This document shows positions 42,890 through 55,077 of a stretch of DNA of 64,000 nt, piece after piece. Numbering within the stretch: the stretch's first letter is position 1; every line of letters begins with the position of its first letter. Source of the stretch: Icerya purchasi. Taxonomy: Eukaryota; Arthropoda; Insecta; Hemiptera; Monophlebidae. The notes under the pieces are model-generated. The model did no database searches and had not been told where the DNA came from. It saw only the letters and a list, made by a program, of their open reading frames with translations. The stretch spans positions 174,559,863 through 174,623,862 of the forward strand of contig CM077116.1 in the NCBI GenBank assembly GCA_039619475.1, written 5' to 3'. A program made the translations under genes and the position numbers.

Positions 42890-44947
42890 GAAGCAGTTTG
42901 TGTATTTATGACAAAGCTAGTTCGATATCTATTACATAATAATAAATTCGAACATTACAATAAAACGATCAGTCAGCTTACAACTAAAGATAACAGTTTA
43001 TGGAGAGCATGTTTGCAGTATAATAAGCAATTTACAATTCTGCCCCCATTGTTTGACGTCAGTAATAATAATTATGTATACACTGAAATAGATAAAGCTA
43101 ACCTGTTAGCTGCGCACTATGGGGAAGTGCATGGTCAGAATATACATCTCTCAACGAAATATATGAATAGCAAAATTAGAAAAGCCATAGAATCCTATTT
43201 TAATAAACAAACAAATGAGAACACATTACTTATGCTACTCCAAAAGAAATCGTATCATGCATCAAGCGTCTAAAGCCTAAATCTTCTTTGGGACATGATA
43301 ATATTAGTGTTGCATGCATAAAAAAGTTGCCATTTATAGGGGTAATGGAACTATGTAACACAATAAATGCCATTTTTACACATGAATATTATCCAAAATC
43401 CTGGAAAATAACAAAAACTATTGCCTTACCCAAAGTAGGAAAAGACGCGTCTGAAATTACTAATATACGACCTATCAGTTTGCTGAGTAATTTGAACAAG
43501 GTAATTGAAAAAATCATACTAAAAAGACTGAGGGACCATGCCGAAAACAATGCCATTATCCCCAAAATTCAATTTGGTTTTCGCCCCAGACACTCCACCG
43601 TGCATCAGGTTGCGAGAATTACCGAGGCTATTACCCATGGTTTTAATTGTAATAAACATACAGGAATGGTATTTTTTGATGTAGCTAAGGCTTTCGATAC
43701 CACGTGGCATGAAGGAATCACATATAAAATGATAAATTACAACTTCCCAAATTACCTTATAAAAATAATAAGCAGTTACCTTACAAATAGACTATTTTAT
43801 GTAAACGTCGGCGCTTCTAAATCTACTTTAAACCCCATGTTAGCGGGGGTACCGCAAGGCAGTGTGTTAGGTCTTTTTTTATTTACGCTTTTCTTATCTG
43901 ATTTCCCGAAACTTCCAAATACTGAAATTGCCATGTATGCAGATGACACGGCTTTGTTCACTAGTTCACACAGACCACAGACTATCGCTAACAGGTTAGT
44001 AGCATAACTCGTACATTACGATATTTCAAGAAGTGGCGCGTAAGTATAAATCCATCCAAAATTGAAACAATACTATTTACTAGGCGAAGACCTGCTCTAC
44101 CCAATAACTTAATTGTCAACAATGCCTCCGTGCAATGGGCCGACACAACGCGCTACTTAGGAGTAGTACTGCATAAGGGACTCACGCTTAACAGGCATAT
44201 CGATCACATAGGTATAAAAGCTAACAAAACTATATCAGCTTTATATCCGTTATTAAAGTATAAATCATACCTTAGCAGCAGTAATAAACTAATCATCTAT
44301 AAAATGATAATAAGGCCTGTCATTACCTATGCGTGTCCTGTGTGGTCATCTGTTTCAAATAGCACATATATGAAACTTCAGGTGCTACAAAATAGGTGCC
44401 TGAGGTACGTACTGCGAGCAAATAGGTATGCAAAGGTAACGGATATGCATGATTACACAGGAGTCTCTTTTTTAAAAGATTTCATCCTTGGTATAACAGA
44501 TAAATTCTGCAAAGATTGTGAAGTCCACAGTAATGAACTAATCAGGCCAATCGGAAATTACGATTCCAGGCGACTAAAATATATGTATAGCATATATAAA
44601 CAAGCATAATCTTTTGAAGTAAGGCAGTGAGTTGCAAATATAAAGTGTATATTCTGTAGGCGGAGCTTAGTGCGTGTATATGTGTGTGTGTGTAAAAAAA
44701 TATTATATAAGTGGGCTAATAATAAGCTGGTAAGATGCGAATATTAACATATGTTATCTTATGGCGCCGGTTTTTTTTTTGTAAGTTTTTCCTGCAATTG
44801 ATTAGTATTTATCCGTAACGTTGATTTTTTGTATGCGTCTATACTACTGTATTGTGGCGAGGCTAACGGGCCGATACACAATCGTTCTATAATAAGTATT
44901 AACAATTGTAACGAACGTGGTTAATAAATTCTTTCTTTCTTTCTTCT
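42890..44947 (+). mobile_element. Jockey-like non-LTR retrotransposon, 5'-truncated
   Basis: Plus strand. The coding relic begins in the linker between endonuclease and RT (KLVRYLLHNNKFEHYNK). After the ORF come about 320 bases of 3' UTR with a (GT)n tract, ending TTAATAAATTCTTTCTTTCTTTC (44926-44947), possibly a simple-repeat 3' tail. It lacks RNase H, as Jockey-clade elements do. The endonuclease and ORF1 are missing by truncation. Confidence 0.82.
42908..44609 (+). pseudogene. Jockey-like ORF2: complete RT domain with two frameshifts
   Basis: RT blocks in order are LGHDNIS, WKITKTIALPKVGKD, NIRPISLLSNLNKVIEKII, FGFRPRHST, VFFDVAKAFDTTWHEG (motif A, catalytic Asp), LAGVPQGSVLG (motif B), MYADDTALFTS (motif C, Asp pair) and TRYLGVVLHKGLTLNRHI (motif E). 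The thumb follows with RPVITYACPVWSS and LQNRCLR. One frameshift lies near 43245 and one near 44005. ORF2 ends at 44609. The RT palm is intact in sequence, but the two shifts and missing endonuclease make it inactive. The YLGV..D/H..LT...HI and TYACPVW patterns are typical of the Jockey clade. Confidence 0.88.
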
Positions 44948-45878
44948 GTATTTTCTTTTCGAATAACACGTCAAATCGGGAACCAATTTTTATTTTATTA
45001 AATAGACGTAATATGTAACATTTTTTTCTTTTTCTTTTTTTCTTTTTTTCTGCTAATGTTTGCAAAACATTAAGAACCGTTCATTTATTCGATCAATCAT
45101 TAATTTTTTTTTTTTTTTTCTGAAAATTACATTAACCTCAAATGGAAGAAAAACCTTGCACAATCAAAAACATCATTTTAAAAAAAGAGTTAAACGATGT
45201 AAAATGTTGCCTTTTTCTAATTTTTCCCTTTATCTTTTACAACGTGTGACCGAATTTTACTGGTTTTCTGTTTTTTTTTCAAATACACTCTGATTAACAA
45301 AGTGCCCTGTTTGACTAATCACCGTTGAAAACTAAATCAACGTCCGGGGTTAAAAAATTGAAATATTTTCCAATTCTAGCAGTTACTTGTAGTTAGAACA
45401 GGAAGCCTAGAGATTGTCAATTCGACAAATGAACAAGTCTGTTTTTATTAAGGATGAAATAAAAAAAAAAAAAAAAGAAATAGAAAAGATTAAAGAAACC
45501 GTTTTATTATGTCGACTGGCAATAAATAATAAATACGTGTAAAAGCAGTCATATCAGTATAGTAGTATCAGACGCAACAGCTCAAAAGACGCAGCTGAAT
45601 TTTGAAATTTATCGATTCGCATCTAGCGTCTACGTAAATTATTTCTCGTACTATTTTTCGATTTAAAATGATGAAACTGTCGATTCAAAATTTTTTGTCG
45701 TAGAACAGAACAGTTTCGTCCGAACAACTAAATTCAGGCTTGCTTTTAACTGTTTTCGGTCGGACGTAGGAAAGCCCGCTGTTGCGTTGATTCAGCGTCT
45801 TTCACGCAAACAAATAGTTCTCCAGTTGGCTAAAACGATGAAAACCATATGTGCTAGTAACCAGAAAAATATTTATAT

Positions 45879-45937
<59 letters not shown>

Positions 45938-46048
45938 CTAATGAGACTTGGATACAAAAACAGTTTAATTATTGAAATATTTCTCATTATTAATAGGTGC
46001 ATCATTTTATTTATATTCGAAAAAGAATTTAAACGACATTGCGCGCGT
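44948..46048. other. Stretch without recognisable gene
   Basis: T- and A-runs at 45102, 45459 and 45922, and a (TA)n tract at 45886-45921. No motif recognised. Confidence 0.5.
45886..45937. repeat. (TA)n microsatellite followed by a T-run
   Basis: TA dinucleotides to 45921, then about 16 T. Confidence 0.95.
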
Positions 46049-46346
46049 AAAAGTAAGTAAAGTAAGTTCCATATGACATTTCTTTGATAAGGTATTATTG
46101 TAGAATTAAGCTTTTCATAATGTACCCTTAAAGGTCAAATGGATCTGATGGAGTCAGAATCCCTTTCTACTTGGGATCCGCCTTTTTACTTTCCCTCGGA
46201 TGATAATTTTCTCCGGTATAACCAATATTCAATTTCAGATTAGGTATAAACCTGGGAGGAGCTGCTTTAAATCCAGTCTCGACAAAATATGACATCTCTG
46301 GTTTAATAGCCAAACATCTTAACCACTAGACTATACCGCGATATCG
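46049..46346 (-). mobile_element. SINE-1 copy 3, full length
   Basis: Minus strand. The head reads GCGGTATAGTCTAGTGGTTAA (A box TATAGTCTAGTGG). About 45 bases on comes TGTCGAGACTGGATTT (B box-like). The body has CCTCCCAGGTTTATACCTA, GGTTATACCGGAGAAAATTA, CCCAAGTAGAAAGGGA and GGGTACATTATGAAAAGC. The tail is GGAACTTACTTTACTTACTT. The spacing of A and B boxes is tRNA-like, so transcription by RNA polymerase III is expected for the family. It inserted at the 3' end of a minus-strand LINE ORF1. Confidence 0.88.
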
Positions 46347-47220
46347 TGCTTTTATTTGAAGAATTATTGATGATTACTTCGAGTTTATTTCGAAGTTTTG
46401 TAAAACGGATTTTGATTGATTTTTGCGTGAGATTAGCATAATTTTTTTCTAACATTTTCAGAATATCATTTGGCGTAACAGCGAAATCAGAGAGAGAAAA
46501 TTCAATATCGTTTGTCGGACGGTTCTTAACAACATCTATAAATAGGAAGAAATTGGTGAAAGAAAGAGGGTATTCATTGTTATTGAGTTTAGCAATTGTT
46601 GTGTTTTCAATGCGATTAAGGAGTTCCTTTACTGAGTAAACTGTAGTGTCCTTTCCTGTATTGTTCTCCACATGATTTGAGTTCGGGTAGTCGCTTGGAG
46701 TATTGCTTTCATCACGAATTTCCATTTTCATTCGTTTTGTTTTCTGTTTATTAGGTAAGTACCTGGGTTGTGTTGATATAGTTGATGAACTTTCTGAAGT
46801 TGATGATGATGGCTGCCGTTTCCCATGAGTGGTTTTCGACGAATTCTCGGGAAGTAATATCTGAGTATTTAAGCCATTTGACCGAAGGGTTTCTATAGGA
46901 TGATGTTAATTTCTGTGAGTATATGCGTTATATGGTTGGTTGGTTTATACGTTATTGGGATGGAGAAATTCACATACGAACTTGAATTGGATAAGGACAC
47001 TTTGGATTGTGCCGGAAATGGTTCTGACATAGGAAAATCGTTTAACGGTGCAAGTTTTTCTACTTCGAGCATGACATCATCGGTAGTTGATGGACAAGCC
47101 TCGGCTCGATTAAAGCATGCCATTACATCGAAAGTGGCGATGATGCGGTGTTTCTTTCCATTATAGGTTAATTCGAAAGAACCTGGAAGAGTTTCAATGT
47201 TCGAATCATTGTTCACATAA
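46347..47220 (-). pseudogene. R1-like LINE ORF1 relic (second subfamily), minus strand
   Basis: The N-terminal part (47216-46893) starts NNDSNIETLPGSFELTYNG. The C-terminal part (46731-46347) includes EYPLSFTNFFLFIDVVKNR and LEKNYANLTQKSIKIRF, clearly homologous to SYPLSFTNFTILMDMVKGR and LAENYGLLQNREMKGRF in the plus-strand ORF1 (47244-48098). Frames break near 46800-46890, and the zinc-knuckle segment present in the plus copy is not found here, so an internal part is lost. It lies head-to-head with the plus copy, with the junction at about 47205-47230. The last codons read into SINE-1 copy 3. Confidence 0.75.
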
Positions 47221-48098
47221 ATCTGACGTCACCAACTTATTATGTGGCCGAATACCAGAGTTTCCGTAGACAAGTTTATGTAACATCTGATAAGATAAAC
47301 CAATTTCTTATACCAGAATCAATGATCATCAAATATGAAGATGAACAATTTCGTATATTTATAACAACAGAAGAAAAGTGGTGTAAAGCTTGTAAAACTC
47401 ACTCACACAACGAAACTACTTGTCCAAAAATAGAACAGGCAAAACTTACAAACCAGAAAAATGATCAGACTGGCAACCCGGCTACTAGCCAACAAAATGA
47501 GAAAGAGAACAAAATGGTAGAGGACGAACCGGCGATACAAAATCCTAGCAAACTGATTAAACCTCATGTTAAATTAAATACTTCCAAAACTCCTGTATCA
47601 AAGGAAAAAAGTGAGCAACAAGAAACAGTCGCTAAACGAGTACATCCCGTAACACCAGAACCACAAACTACAATGGAGTTTACTTTCACAGACATGCAAA
47701 ATAAACCTTCTGAACAAAGTAATACCGAAACTAGTTTATCAAACACCAACAAAACAAACACGAATAAGGAAAAAGAATCACATAAAATTCAAAAAAAAAT
47801 TAAACTGTCAACAAAAGAGATGTTAACACCAATAGCCGAAAATATAACAGAACAAAAAAGTTACCCATTATCCTTCACTAATTTCACTATTCTAATGGAT
47901 ATGGTTAAAGGCCGACATGAACCATTAGATATCATACAAACTTTCACAGATGACATCAAAGGATTAAAAAGAATGTTAGCGGAAAACTACGGATTGTTGC
48001 AGAATAGAGAAATGAAAGGTCGATTTAAAAGACTACTAAAAAACCTCAATAAATCAACTGACGAGTCACATGACAGTGATTCTGAAACTGAAGAATAA
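47220..48098 (+). CDS. R1-like ORF1: Gag-like protein with a CCHC zinc knuckle, 5'-truncated
   Basis: An open frame runs from the junction to 48098; the Met/Val at 47244 (GTG) is unlikely to be the true start because the frame continues upstream as HINLTSPTYYVAEYQ. A zinc knuckle CKACKTHSHNETTC (C-x2-C-x4-H-x4-C) lies about 50 residues in. ORF1 proteins bind the element RNA. A long K/T/E/N-rich, probably disordered region follows (residues about 70-185), then a conserved C-terminal block SYPLSFTNFTILMDMVKGR...MLAENYGLL shared with the minus copy. It ends in an acidic tail (DSDSETEE). The frame is intact. ORF2 starts 104 bases downstream. Confidence 0.8.
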   Translation, partial: NLTSPTYYVAEYQSFRRQVYVTSDKINQFLIPESMIIKYEDEQFRIFITTEEKWCKACKTHSHNETTCPKIEQAKLTNQKNDQTGNPATSQQNEKENKMVEDEPAIQNPSKLIKPHVKLNTSKTPVSKEKSEQQETVAKRVHPVTPEPQTTMEFTFTDMQNKPSEQSNTETSLSNTNKTNTNKEKESHKIQKKIKLSTKEMLTPIAENITEQKSYPLSFTNFTILMDMVKGRHEPLDIIQTFTDDIKGLKRMLAENYGLLQNREMKGRFKRLLKNLNKSTDESHDSDSETEE

Positions 48099-48202
48099 AT
48101 TTCTATATACGAAATTAAGAAATATATATTATTAATAATACCAGTATTTCCATATATTTTTATAATAAATATATTCCCTAATTAGACCTCATATTATAAG
48201 CA

Positions 48203-51160
48203 ATGGTCAAGATCTTACAGTACAATGAAAATCACTCTAGCGTAGCTAGAAATATTTTACTAACAAAAGTGATAACTAAAAATATAAATATTATATTTAT
48301 TTGTGATAAGTGTAGAAGTAATTATGTACCCACAAATTTTAAGAACATAGCACACAACAAGCTTATGATAATCTATCGCTTAGGAATACCTTTAAAAACT
48401 AAATTTATACATAACAATTTTAACATTATTATTGTTGAGATTAAGGATATTACTTTTATTTTAACGTACATACCGCCAAATGGCGTATCTACTCAATATT
48501 TTCAGTTTATCGATATGTATTTAAAGAATAATAAATTAACGAAATTTATATGGTTGGGAGACCTAAATTCTCGAAATTTACTATGGGATACAGTGAATAA
48601 TACGAGAGGAAAAAAATTATTAAATATAATAGAATTACATGACTTACATATTTTAAATATCAAAAACAAATATACTTTTAAGAGAAGCAAGCAAAAAAGT
48701 GTAATAGACTTAACTTTGGTAACTAGAAATTTAATAAATCGAGTTCAAAATTGGCAAGTTAGTCACGAATTAAATGCCAGTGATCATTTTTATATTACTT
48801 TTAACGTAATTTCGGCGACGAGCAAGACAGAAGAAAGTGTTATTAAAGTTATTAACTACAATAAATTAGCAGTTAACTTAAGAAAATACAGTTATATGAT
48901 TGATGTACATGTTATCTGCAATGATATACAACAAATTAAAAGTTGGTTGAATAGTTTTCAAGACTATGTCAACACAGTTCTAAATAGTTCATATTCCACC
49001 ATCCGGTCAACTGTCTATTGGTGGAATACTGAATTACAAATAAAGAAATTACTGGTAAATAATTTATACAAAAAGTATCGAAACTGTAAAAACATACATG
49101 TAAAACATAACCATTACAATAATTATAAAGTAAATTTTAAGGAATATAAGTTTATGATTAAAAACGCTAAGTTGAAAGCCTGGAAAAAATTACTGAAAGA
49201 CAAAAATGTCTTTGGATTAAAATACAGAATATTAACTAATAAAAAAAAAAGTATTAATATACCAACATTAGATAATTATGCATATACAGAAAAGGATAAA
49301 GTCGACTTATTGATGTCAAACCTTAACGTAAAACCATTTAAAGCAGAAGTACATGAACCTAACGTAACCATATCGATTACTAAAGAGGAAGTTAACGTAA
49401 TTATTAAACAACTTAAAAATAAAGTGTCAGCAGGACTTGATGGAATATCAAATGGATTTATTAAAAGATTTCATAATTTGTTACCAGATGTAATACCGAA
49501 AGTTATTAACGTGTACTGTTTAAATATAGTTATTATCCTCAAGAATGGAAATTAAGTAAAACAGTTATAATACCTAAAATTAATAAAAATCCAAACTCGT
49601 CTACTTCATATAGAGCTATATCTTTGTTATCTAATTTCAGTAAAATTTATGAAAAATGTATTCTTCATAAATTAAAAGAATTTGTAGAAAATAACGGAAT
49701 AATAAATGATAACCAGTATGGCGCATTACCAGGTAGATCGTCTGAATTGGCTATTCACAATATTTTACAAACAATAAGAATATACAAAAATAAAAATTAC
49801 CGTACATGCTTACTTACTCTTGATATAACAAAGGCTTTCGACAGTTTAGATTTAAATAGATTACTTGCATTATTAAAGGAACTAGGATTACATAATGGCA
49901 TGTTGAACATTGTAAATCGATATTTCGAAAACCGCTACACTGTATTACAAATCGGTAATTATTCAAAAAAACAAGAAACCGTTATGGGAGTACCGCAAGG
50001 GTCTGTTTTAGGACCGTACTTGTGGAACATAGTTTTCTCTCAAATGTATAACATTAGATTACCCACTAATGTAAACATTTTCACTTTCGTAGATGATATT
50101 GCAATAGTAATAGCCGATAAGAATGAAAATGTATTGGAAAATAAAGTTTACCAGGTTTATACAGAAATCGCGAAATGGTTAGAACAATACAATTTAAATA
50201 TTAACGAATCTAAGTCAACTTACATGTTGTTTAACAAAAACTTAAAGGATAAAAGATTAAATTTGCTCCAATACGGATTAAATATTAGCATGGTTAGTCA
50301 AACCAAATACTTAGGCATAATAATAGACAATAACTTAAAATTTTATAATCATTTTCACTATATCACTAAAAAAATAAATACATTTTTAATTATATTTAAC
50401 AAATTATATAATAATAATAACCGATTAAATTACAAGAAGGGACTAACCTTATATAAAAACGTAATATTGCCTAACATACTTTATGGTAGTGTAATATATA
50501 TAGACATTTTAAAAGTTAAACGGTTTCAAAATATATTAAATAGTTTTCAGAGAACTATTGCAATAAAAATGATTAAAGCTTATAGAACTACCAGCTAGAT
50601 GGCAAGCGCTGTCATTGCAGGTATTAAACCATTAACTTACGAAATACAGAAACATATTAACATATTTTTAATAAAAAATAATATAAATTTAAATCATGAA
50701 TTTCATAACGTACAGTATCGTCAACCTTACTTCATACACGAACAAACCTCGTTAACGCTTAAACAGTTTAAACACTTATATATTAGATAAATATTATAAT
50801 AATAAATTTCAGGCGCAGTGGGACCAATATAATAACGGTATAGCTAAAAAAATTTTTCCAACCATAGATGATAGACTACATAATAAAGTTTTTACGCCAA
50901 ATTTTTTTAATGTACAATTTCTTACTGGGGACACGGTCTATTTAAAGATTATTTACATAAACATAAAATTGCACACTCAAATAACTGTGTAACGTGTAAC
51001 TTTCCCGATAATATTAAGCATATCTTTTCCGGCTGTAACCACAGTAATACAGATTTTAGCAATATTAGCCCTGATCAGTTAGTAACTAAGCTATTTACAA
51101 TATTCAATAGTTTTACGATAGCCGAAATAAATCACCGTAAAGTACATGTACACCTGTATT
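48203..51160 (+). pseudogene. R1-like ORF2: endonuclease, RT and Cys/His domain, broken by one nonsense codon and about three frameshifts
   Basis: The EEP endonuclease occupies residues 1 to about 210 (ILQYN, YIPPNG, WLGDLNSRNLLWD, SVIDLTLV, ASDHFYI). A linker follows with AGLDGISNGFIKR. A frameshift near 49535 leads into TVIIPKINKNPN...YRAISLLSNFSKIYEK. RT motifs are YGALPGRSSELAIHN, LLTLDITKAFDSLD (motif A), MGVPQGSVLGPYLWN (motif B), FTFVDDIAIV (motif C, FVDD) and QTKYLGIIIDNNL. An in-frame TAG at 50596-50598 interrupts AYRTTS-MASAVIAGI. After a stop at 50788-50790, out-of-phase frames give QAQWDQYNNG and near 50992 CVTCNFPDNIKHIFSGC (C-x2-C-x7-H-x4-C). All catalytic motifs read well, so the damage is light and probably recent. 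Confidence 0.87.
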
Positions 51161-51308
51161 AATATTAAATTTAAGTATACTAATTATTATTAACATTGTA
51201 AAACAGTCTGTCAGGGTTCCATAAACTTAAATGGAAGGGCTCAGGACAGACCTGTTATTTATATAAATTTTCTAAATATATTTACCCCATCGTATTACGA
51301 ATTGGGGA

Positions 51309-51309
<1 letters not shown>

Positions 51310-51341
<32 letters not shown>
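51310..51341 (+). repeat. A32 poly(A) tail of the R1-like element
   Basis: Thirty-two uninterrupted A residues directly after GGGGAC. Confidence 0.95.
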
Positions 51342-51344
<3 letters not shown>

Positions 51345-54300
51345 CATCATCTAGAAGGCCAGCACGTAGTATGGAAGTGTCCGACAGGGGTTTGATTTTT
51401 AATTCACTTATGATGAGGTGCTTCAAAATCATGTTTGCCATAGTGGGGGGACATTCGAGAATACTACTTTTTTTGGAATCGTTTTAATAAATTCCAATTT
51501 AAACTTAAATCCACCATAGTTGTTTATGAACTGCTCAACAAGTTGTTGGTTTTGAAAAAAGACGATTATTCTTTTATTGCTGACTTTAAAAGCCGCGAAT
51601 AATGACTCTTAAATAGTCACGCAGACTTGAATTTGTACACTGTTTTTATCTCTTACTGTCCAGACTGTAATGTGCCGTTGTATAACATTCCATGTTTTAA
51701 AAAATACCATACTACGAGAGACTATACCATATAAATTGAAATATAAACAATAATTTAGACATTTAGACATGTGTAAAAGTTCTTTTTTTTTTTTAAAAAA
51801 AAAAAAGTGTTGTTTTTTAGAAATAATAAATAAAACTTCTAATGAAAAATTTTATCGTTTTGTTGCTGAAATAAATATAATAATAATAAAAATAACATAA
51901 TAAAAATAACATAATAAAAAAACATTCAAGATTATATCTCTTATAGATTATTTTCTATGCCGTTTCGAAATATGATAAAAATGATCCACGTACAGGGTGG
52001 TGGCGTGCAAGTAAATTTCCGCTGAAAAAATGTTAATCATAATAAATAATTTTCGGAAACAACTGTGTTTTAAAAGATATTTATTATGAATAATCACTGT
52101 GAAAGCTTTAAATATTTAATAAGTGTTAATCAGTTTTGTAAGTTTTAAGCCGAGCCACAAAAAAAAAAAGGGAAAAAGAAAACACTTTGTCCCTTGTACT
52201 GAATATTGTATAGAACTAAAGTATATTTAAAATATTACTCTAAAGACGTCCGCAATTCTAAGTAATGTGTATGCAATCTTGGACAGCAAGGAGGAACGCT
52301 ATAAACATTCAAAAAAATAAAAAGCTCTTGAGAGACGCAAGACGATCGCGAGGGTCTCGACCAGCAAAAAATGAAATAAAAGATATTTTTTGAATTACAA
52401 AAGTGCTATCGATGAACACGCTATTATTATAATCAAAACTCTATACAGCTAACGAAGTTCTTTCTAGTTATTTTGATGTTATTTTATATGGGTAATCGAG
52501 ATTTTATTTCACCGCAAAATTCGCTTCTACATCAGAGTATATGTTGGTGCGAACTACTTTGTACCCGTGAGATGTCTATAAGATAGAATAAGAAATACAA
52601 CAGTAGTGACGTACTTCTGACGCTATTCAGCAATTTATAGCGTGATCATTTTGTACTGTGTTCGGAATAATTTTTATGTAGCAACTAATGTTTCTGGTAC
52701 ATCACGTTGTTCGCTAGCGAATAAGGGATGTTCTATTTTTAGTTTTGCTTACGCGTTCGCGCGTTATGAATTCGCTATTTCGAATTAATTGTTTTATCTT
52801 TTAACATATTTAATTTAATACCGCATCAGCTATTTGTGAATTTGTTTGAATTCTTAAAATTTTTTCGGTTAACATTAAGAATGATTTAACATAATTTACA
52901 TAATGCGTTGCGAATTAAACCGATGAACCATTCTCCCATTTTTCAAAGCATTCTCGCTACATTTCACTTATAAGAATTCTCCTATGATAAATACGTAAAG
53001 GAAATACTGATCTTGGGGTTTCATTATTAACATGATTCAGAAAGGGTTTGCGTAATACCACACATTTTCACGAGCGAAACACAATAATACACAACAACAA
53101 CTTAAAGTTACCCTTTTTATATTCACATATTTTTACTACTAACCTTATCACAGAACCCTTCGGAAAAAAAAAAAAAAAAAATTCCAGCTGCATTGCCGAG
53201 AAAATATAACATAACGAGGAGGGGGGAGTCTAATTATGCAACCGGAAGTATACACTATTAGCAGTTTCTGTGTAAAAGTAGGAATTAGTAAAATAATTTT
53301 CTCCGTTAAAATCGGTCAATTTTTCGTACGTCTCATTTATCCGTGTAACTTTGAAATTTCACACTGTTCGACGATATTCGTAGAGTATTTAAAGGAGGCC
53401 GAATTAACGGAATTTTATTGTACTTTAACGGAATTTTTTGGAACAACGTACTACCTCTCCTAAGTAATATCCGACAGAGGTTTTACGGAAAACCAACTTT
53501 TGCGGTTTCTGATTTCTCATCTCCGGGAAACGGATAAAAGTTGTAATTCTTCTAGAATAGTTTACCGATAGTTATTTAGTTTTTCGGTAATTCCCTGTTC
53601 TATCACTGTAAAATTCTAAAAGTCAAATGGCAAATTCTCGAACAGAAAGAAACATCGAGACTTTTGTCATCTGACGGACAGAAATATTTATTCCGGAAAC
53701 GTACGTTCGCCATCGGCTGTAACATTTGCCCAGCCGGAAATCATTTGACGTCATTTTTCAGTCAACATTGCAACGTTAATGAAGTCGGTGCACCATTTAA
53801 CTCGGTTATTTCCGGAATTCCGGGCGCATCCGCTTATCGTCGCTGTTGCGAAAAATACACGCGAAAAACAAAATTTAATTTACATACGAAATGTGCGTAG
53901 CGTTGAGGTGGAGCGGAATAAAAATGCACTATCTAAATTTGTAAAAGTAGAAATTTCGATTCATGTGTTGCATAAACTCGGCCACTTACAACACAATTTA
54001 CGCGACATTTTTTAAACATGAAAAAAAAAAAACGAGTACATTATTCGGTAGGGTTTAAAATAGGAGCCCTATTTAAAACCGCAGTAGACAACGAAAAGAA
54101 TGGTGCCCAAGTTTTCGAAAACTCAGCTAGCGACAAGACACAGACCCCGTGTAAAAATCCAGAAGCGAGCGGAAGAACTATAACACAACGTTTTAGAGAT
54201 TCAAAACATTCTGCCGACAAAATCCTGAAAATTTCAACATCAAAGTTGAGAGACGCAAAACATCAAACGGGCTAAAACATTGATTTATTGGACGTATGCG

Positions 54301-54840
54301 CAGATCTTATAGCTGCGGAAGATGTGATTTTCCTGGAAATTCAGCATCTCCGACGAAAACTGCATATCTTGTTATAGCAATAAAAATGAACAACAACGTG
54401 AAAAGTATGTGCTCAAAAATAATCGTAGTGAATGGATGAAAAAAAAAATATATATGTATTTATATAATCGAACATTAGCAATAATTTATGTGGTAAAATT
54501 TCAGGGGATTCATCCGAGCTAGAAAATTAAGCTTGTTAAAAATTAAAATCCGATCAGAGTTAATATGAAGGAAAAACAAAAGCAGGAATAAAGTAGACAA
54601 GTTGTGTGGATTTAAAAAGTAGGCTACGCCTCAGTAAACTGATATAGAGAAAACGCTCCGTAGAAAGAGAAGAACACACTTAAAAATCGTACGATCAGCG
54701 TCGCGAACAACTCTTTGTCGTGATGAAAAGGTTAATATGGAAACAGACTGAAAAAAATCGAAAATGGGGCTTTAAGAGCAAATAGTGACAATAATAACAG
54801 CAAAACGAAGGTGTTTTTTTTTTTTTTTGTTTCTTTGGAG
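51342..54840. other. Long AT-rich stretch without recognisable gene
   Basis: A-runs and T-runs (51783-51807, 52159, 53165-53181, 54022). The part 53230-54280 is richer in CG and has several plus frames of 75-85 codons (53236-53463, 53664-53900, 53779-54015, 54018-54275), but none shows a recognisable domain or starts another's exon boundary convincingly. Confidence 0.45.
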
Positions 54841-55076
54841 CAGACGCGCCAGCGGCATTGACCCAACAACAGGAAAAAAGCTAAGCTATAAAACTACAAA
54901 ATAGCTAGACGGTCAGAAATGGACACAACGAAAGATAGCAGTGTAGGCACCAGTGAAGATGAAGGAAAGAAGGGGATATAATAGAGAGCAGGGAGACGTA
55001 ATATCAAGAGCTGGCCATATAAAAGGGAACGTTCATTAAAAAAAGCAGGACACTAGAAGAAAATGTGATCAGCATC

Positions 55077-55077
<1 letters not shown>

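Larger units (their letters stand above)
47220..51341 (+). mobile_element. R1-like non-LTR retrotransposon, nearly complete, with 32-nt poly(A)
   Basis: Plus strand: ORF1 (5'-truncated), ORF2 with EEP endonuclease, RT and C-terminal Cys/His domain, a 3' UTR of about 150 bases and a pure A32 tail (51310-51341). R1-like features are the endonuclease pattern (YIPPNG, GDLNSRNLLWD, NASDHFYITF), GVPQGSVLGPYLWN, FVDDIA and an AYRTTS-VIAGI junction after the RT, with no RNase H. True R1 sits in 28S rDNA. The flanks here are not rDNA, so this is a dispersed relative or a displaced copy. Confidence 0.85.

Noticed and set aside
46303..46346. C-terminal residues of the minus-strand ORF1 frame
   Set aside because: They are encoded by the SINE-1 head, so the true ORF1 relic ends near 46347.
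46347..48098. A single R1-like element with a 5' inversion (twin priming)
   Set aside because: Both arms contain the same C-terminal ORF1 block at moderate identity, so they come from two different elements rather than one inverted copy.
53236..54275. Multi-exon host gene from consecutive plus frames
   Set aside because: The frames are short, have no recognised domain and no convincing splice signals linking them. The region is simply less AT-rich.
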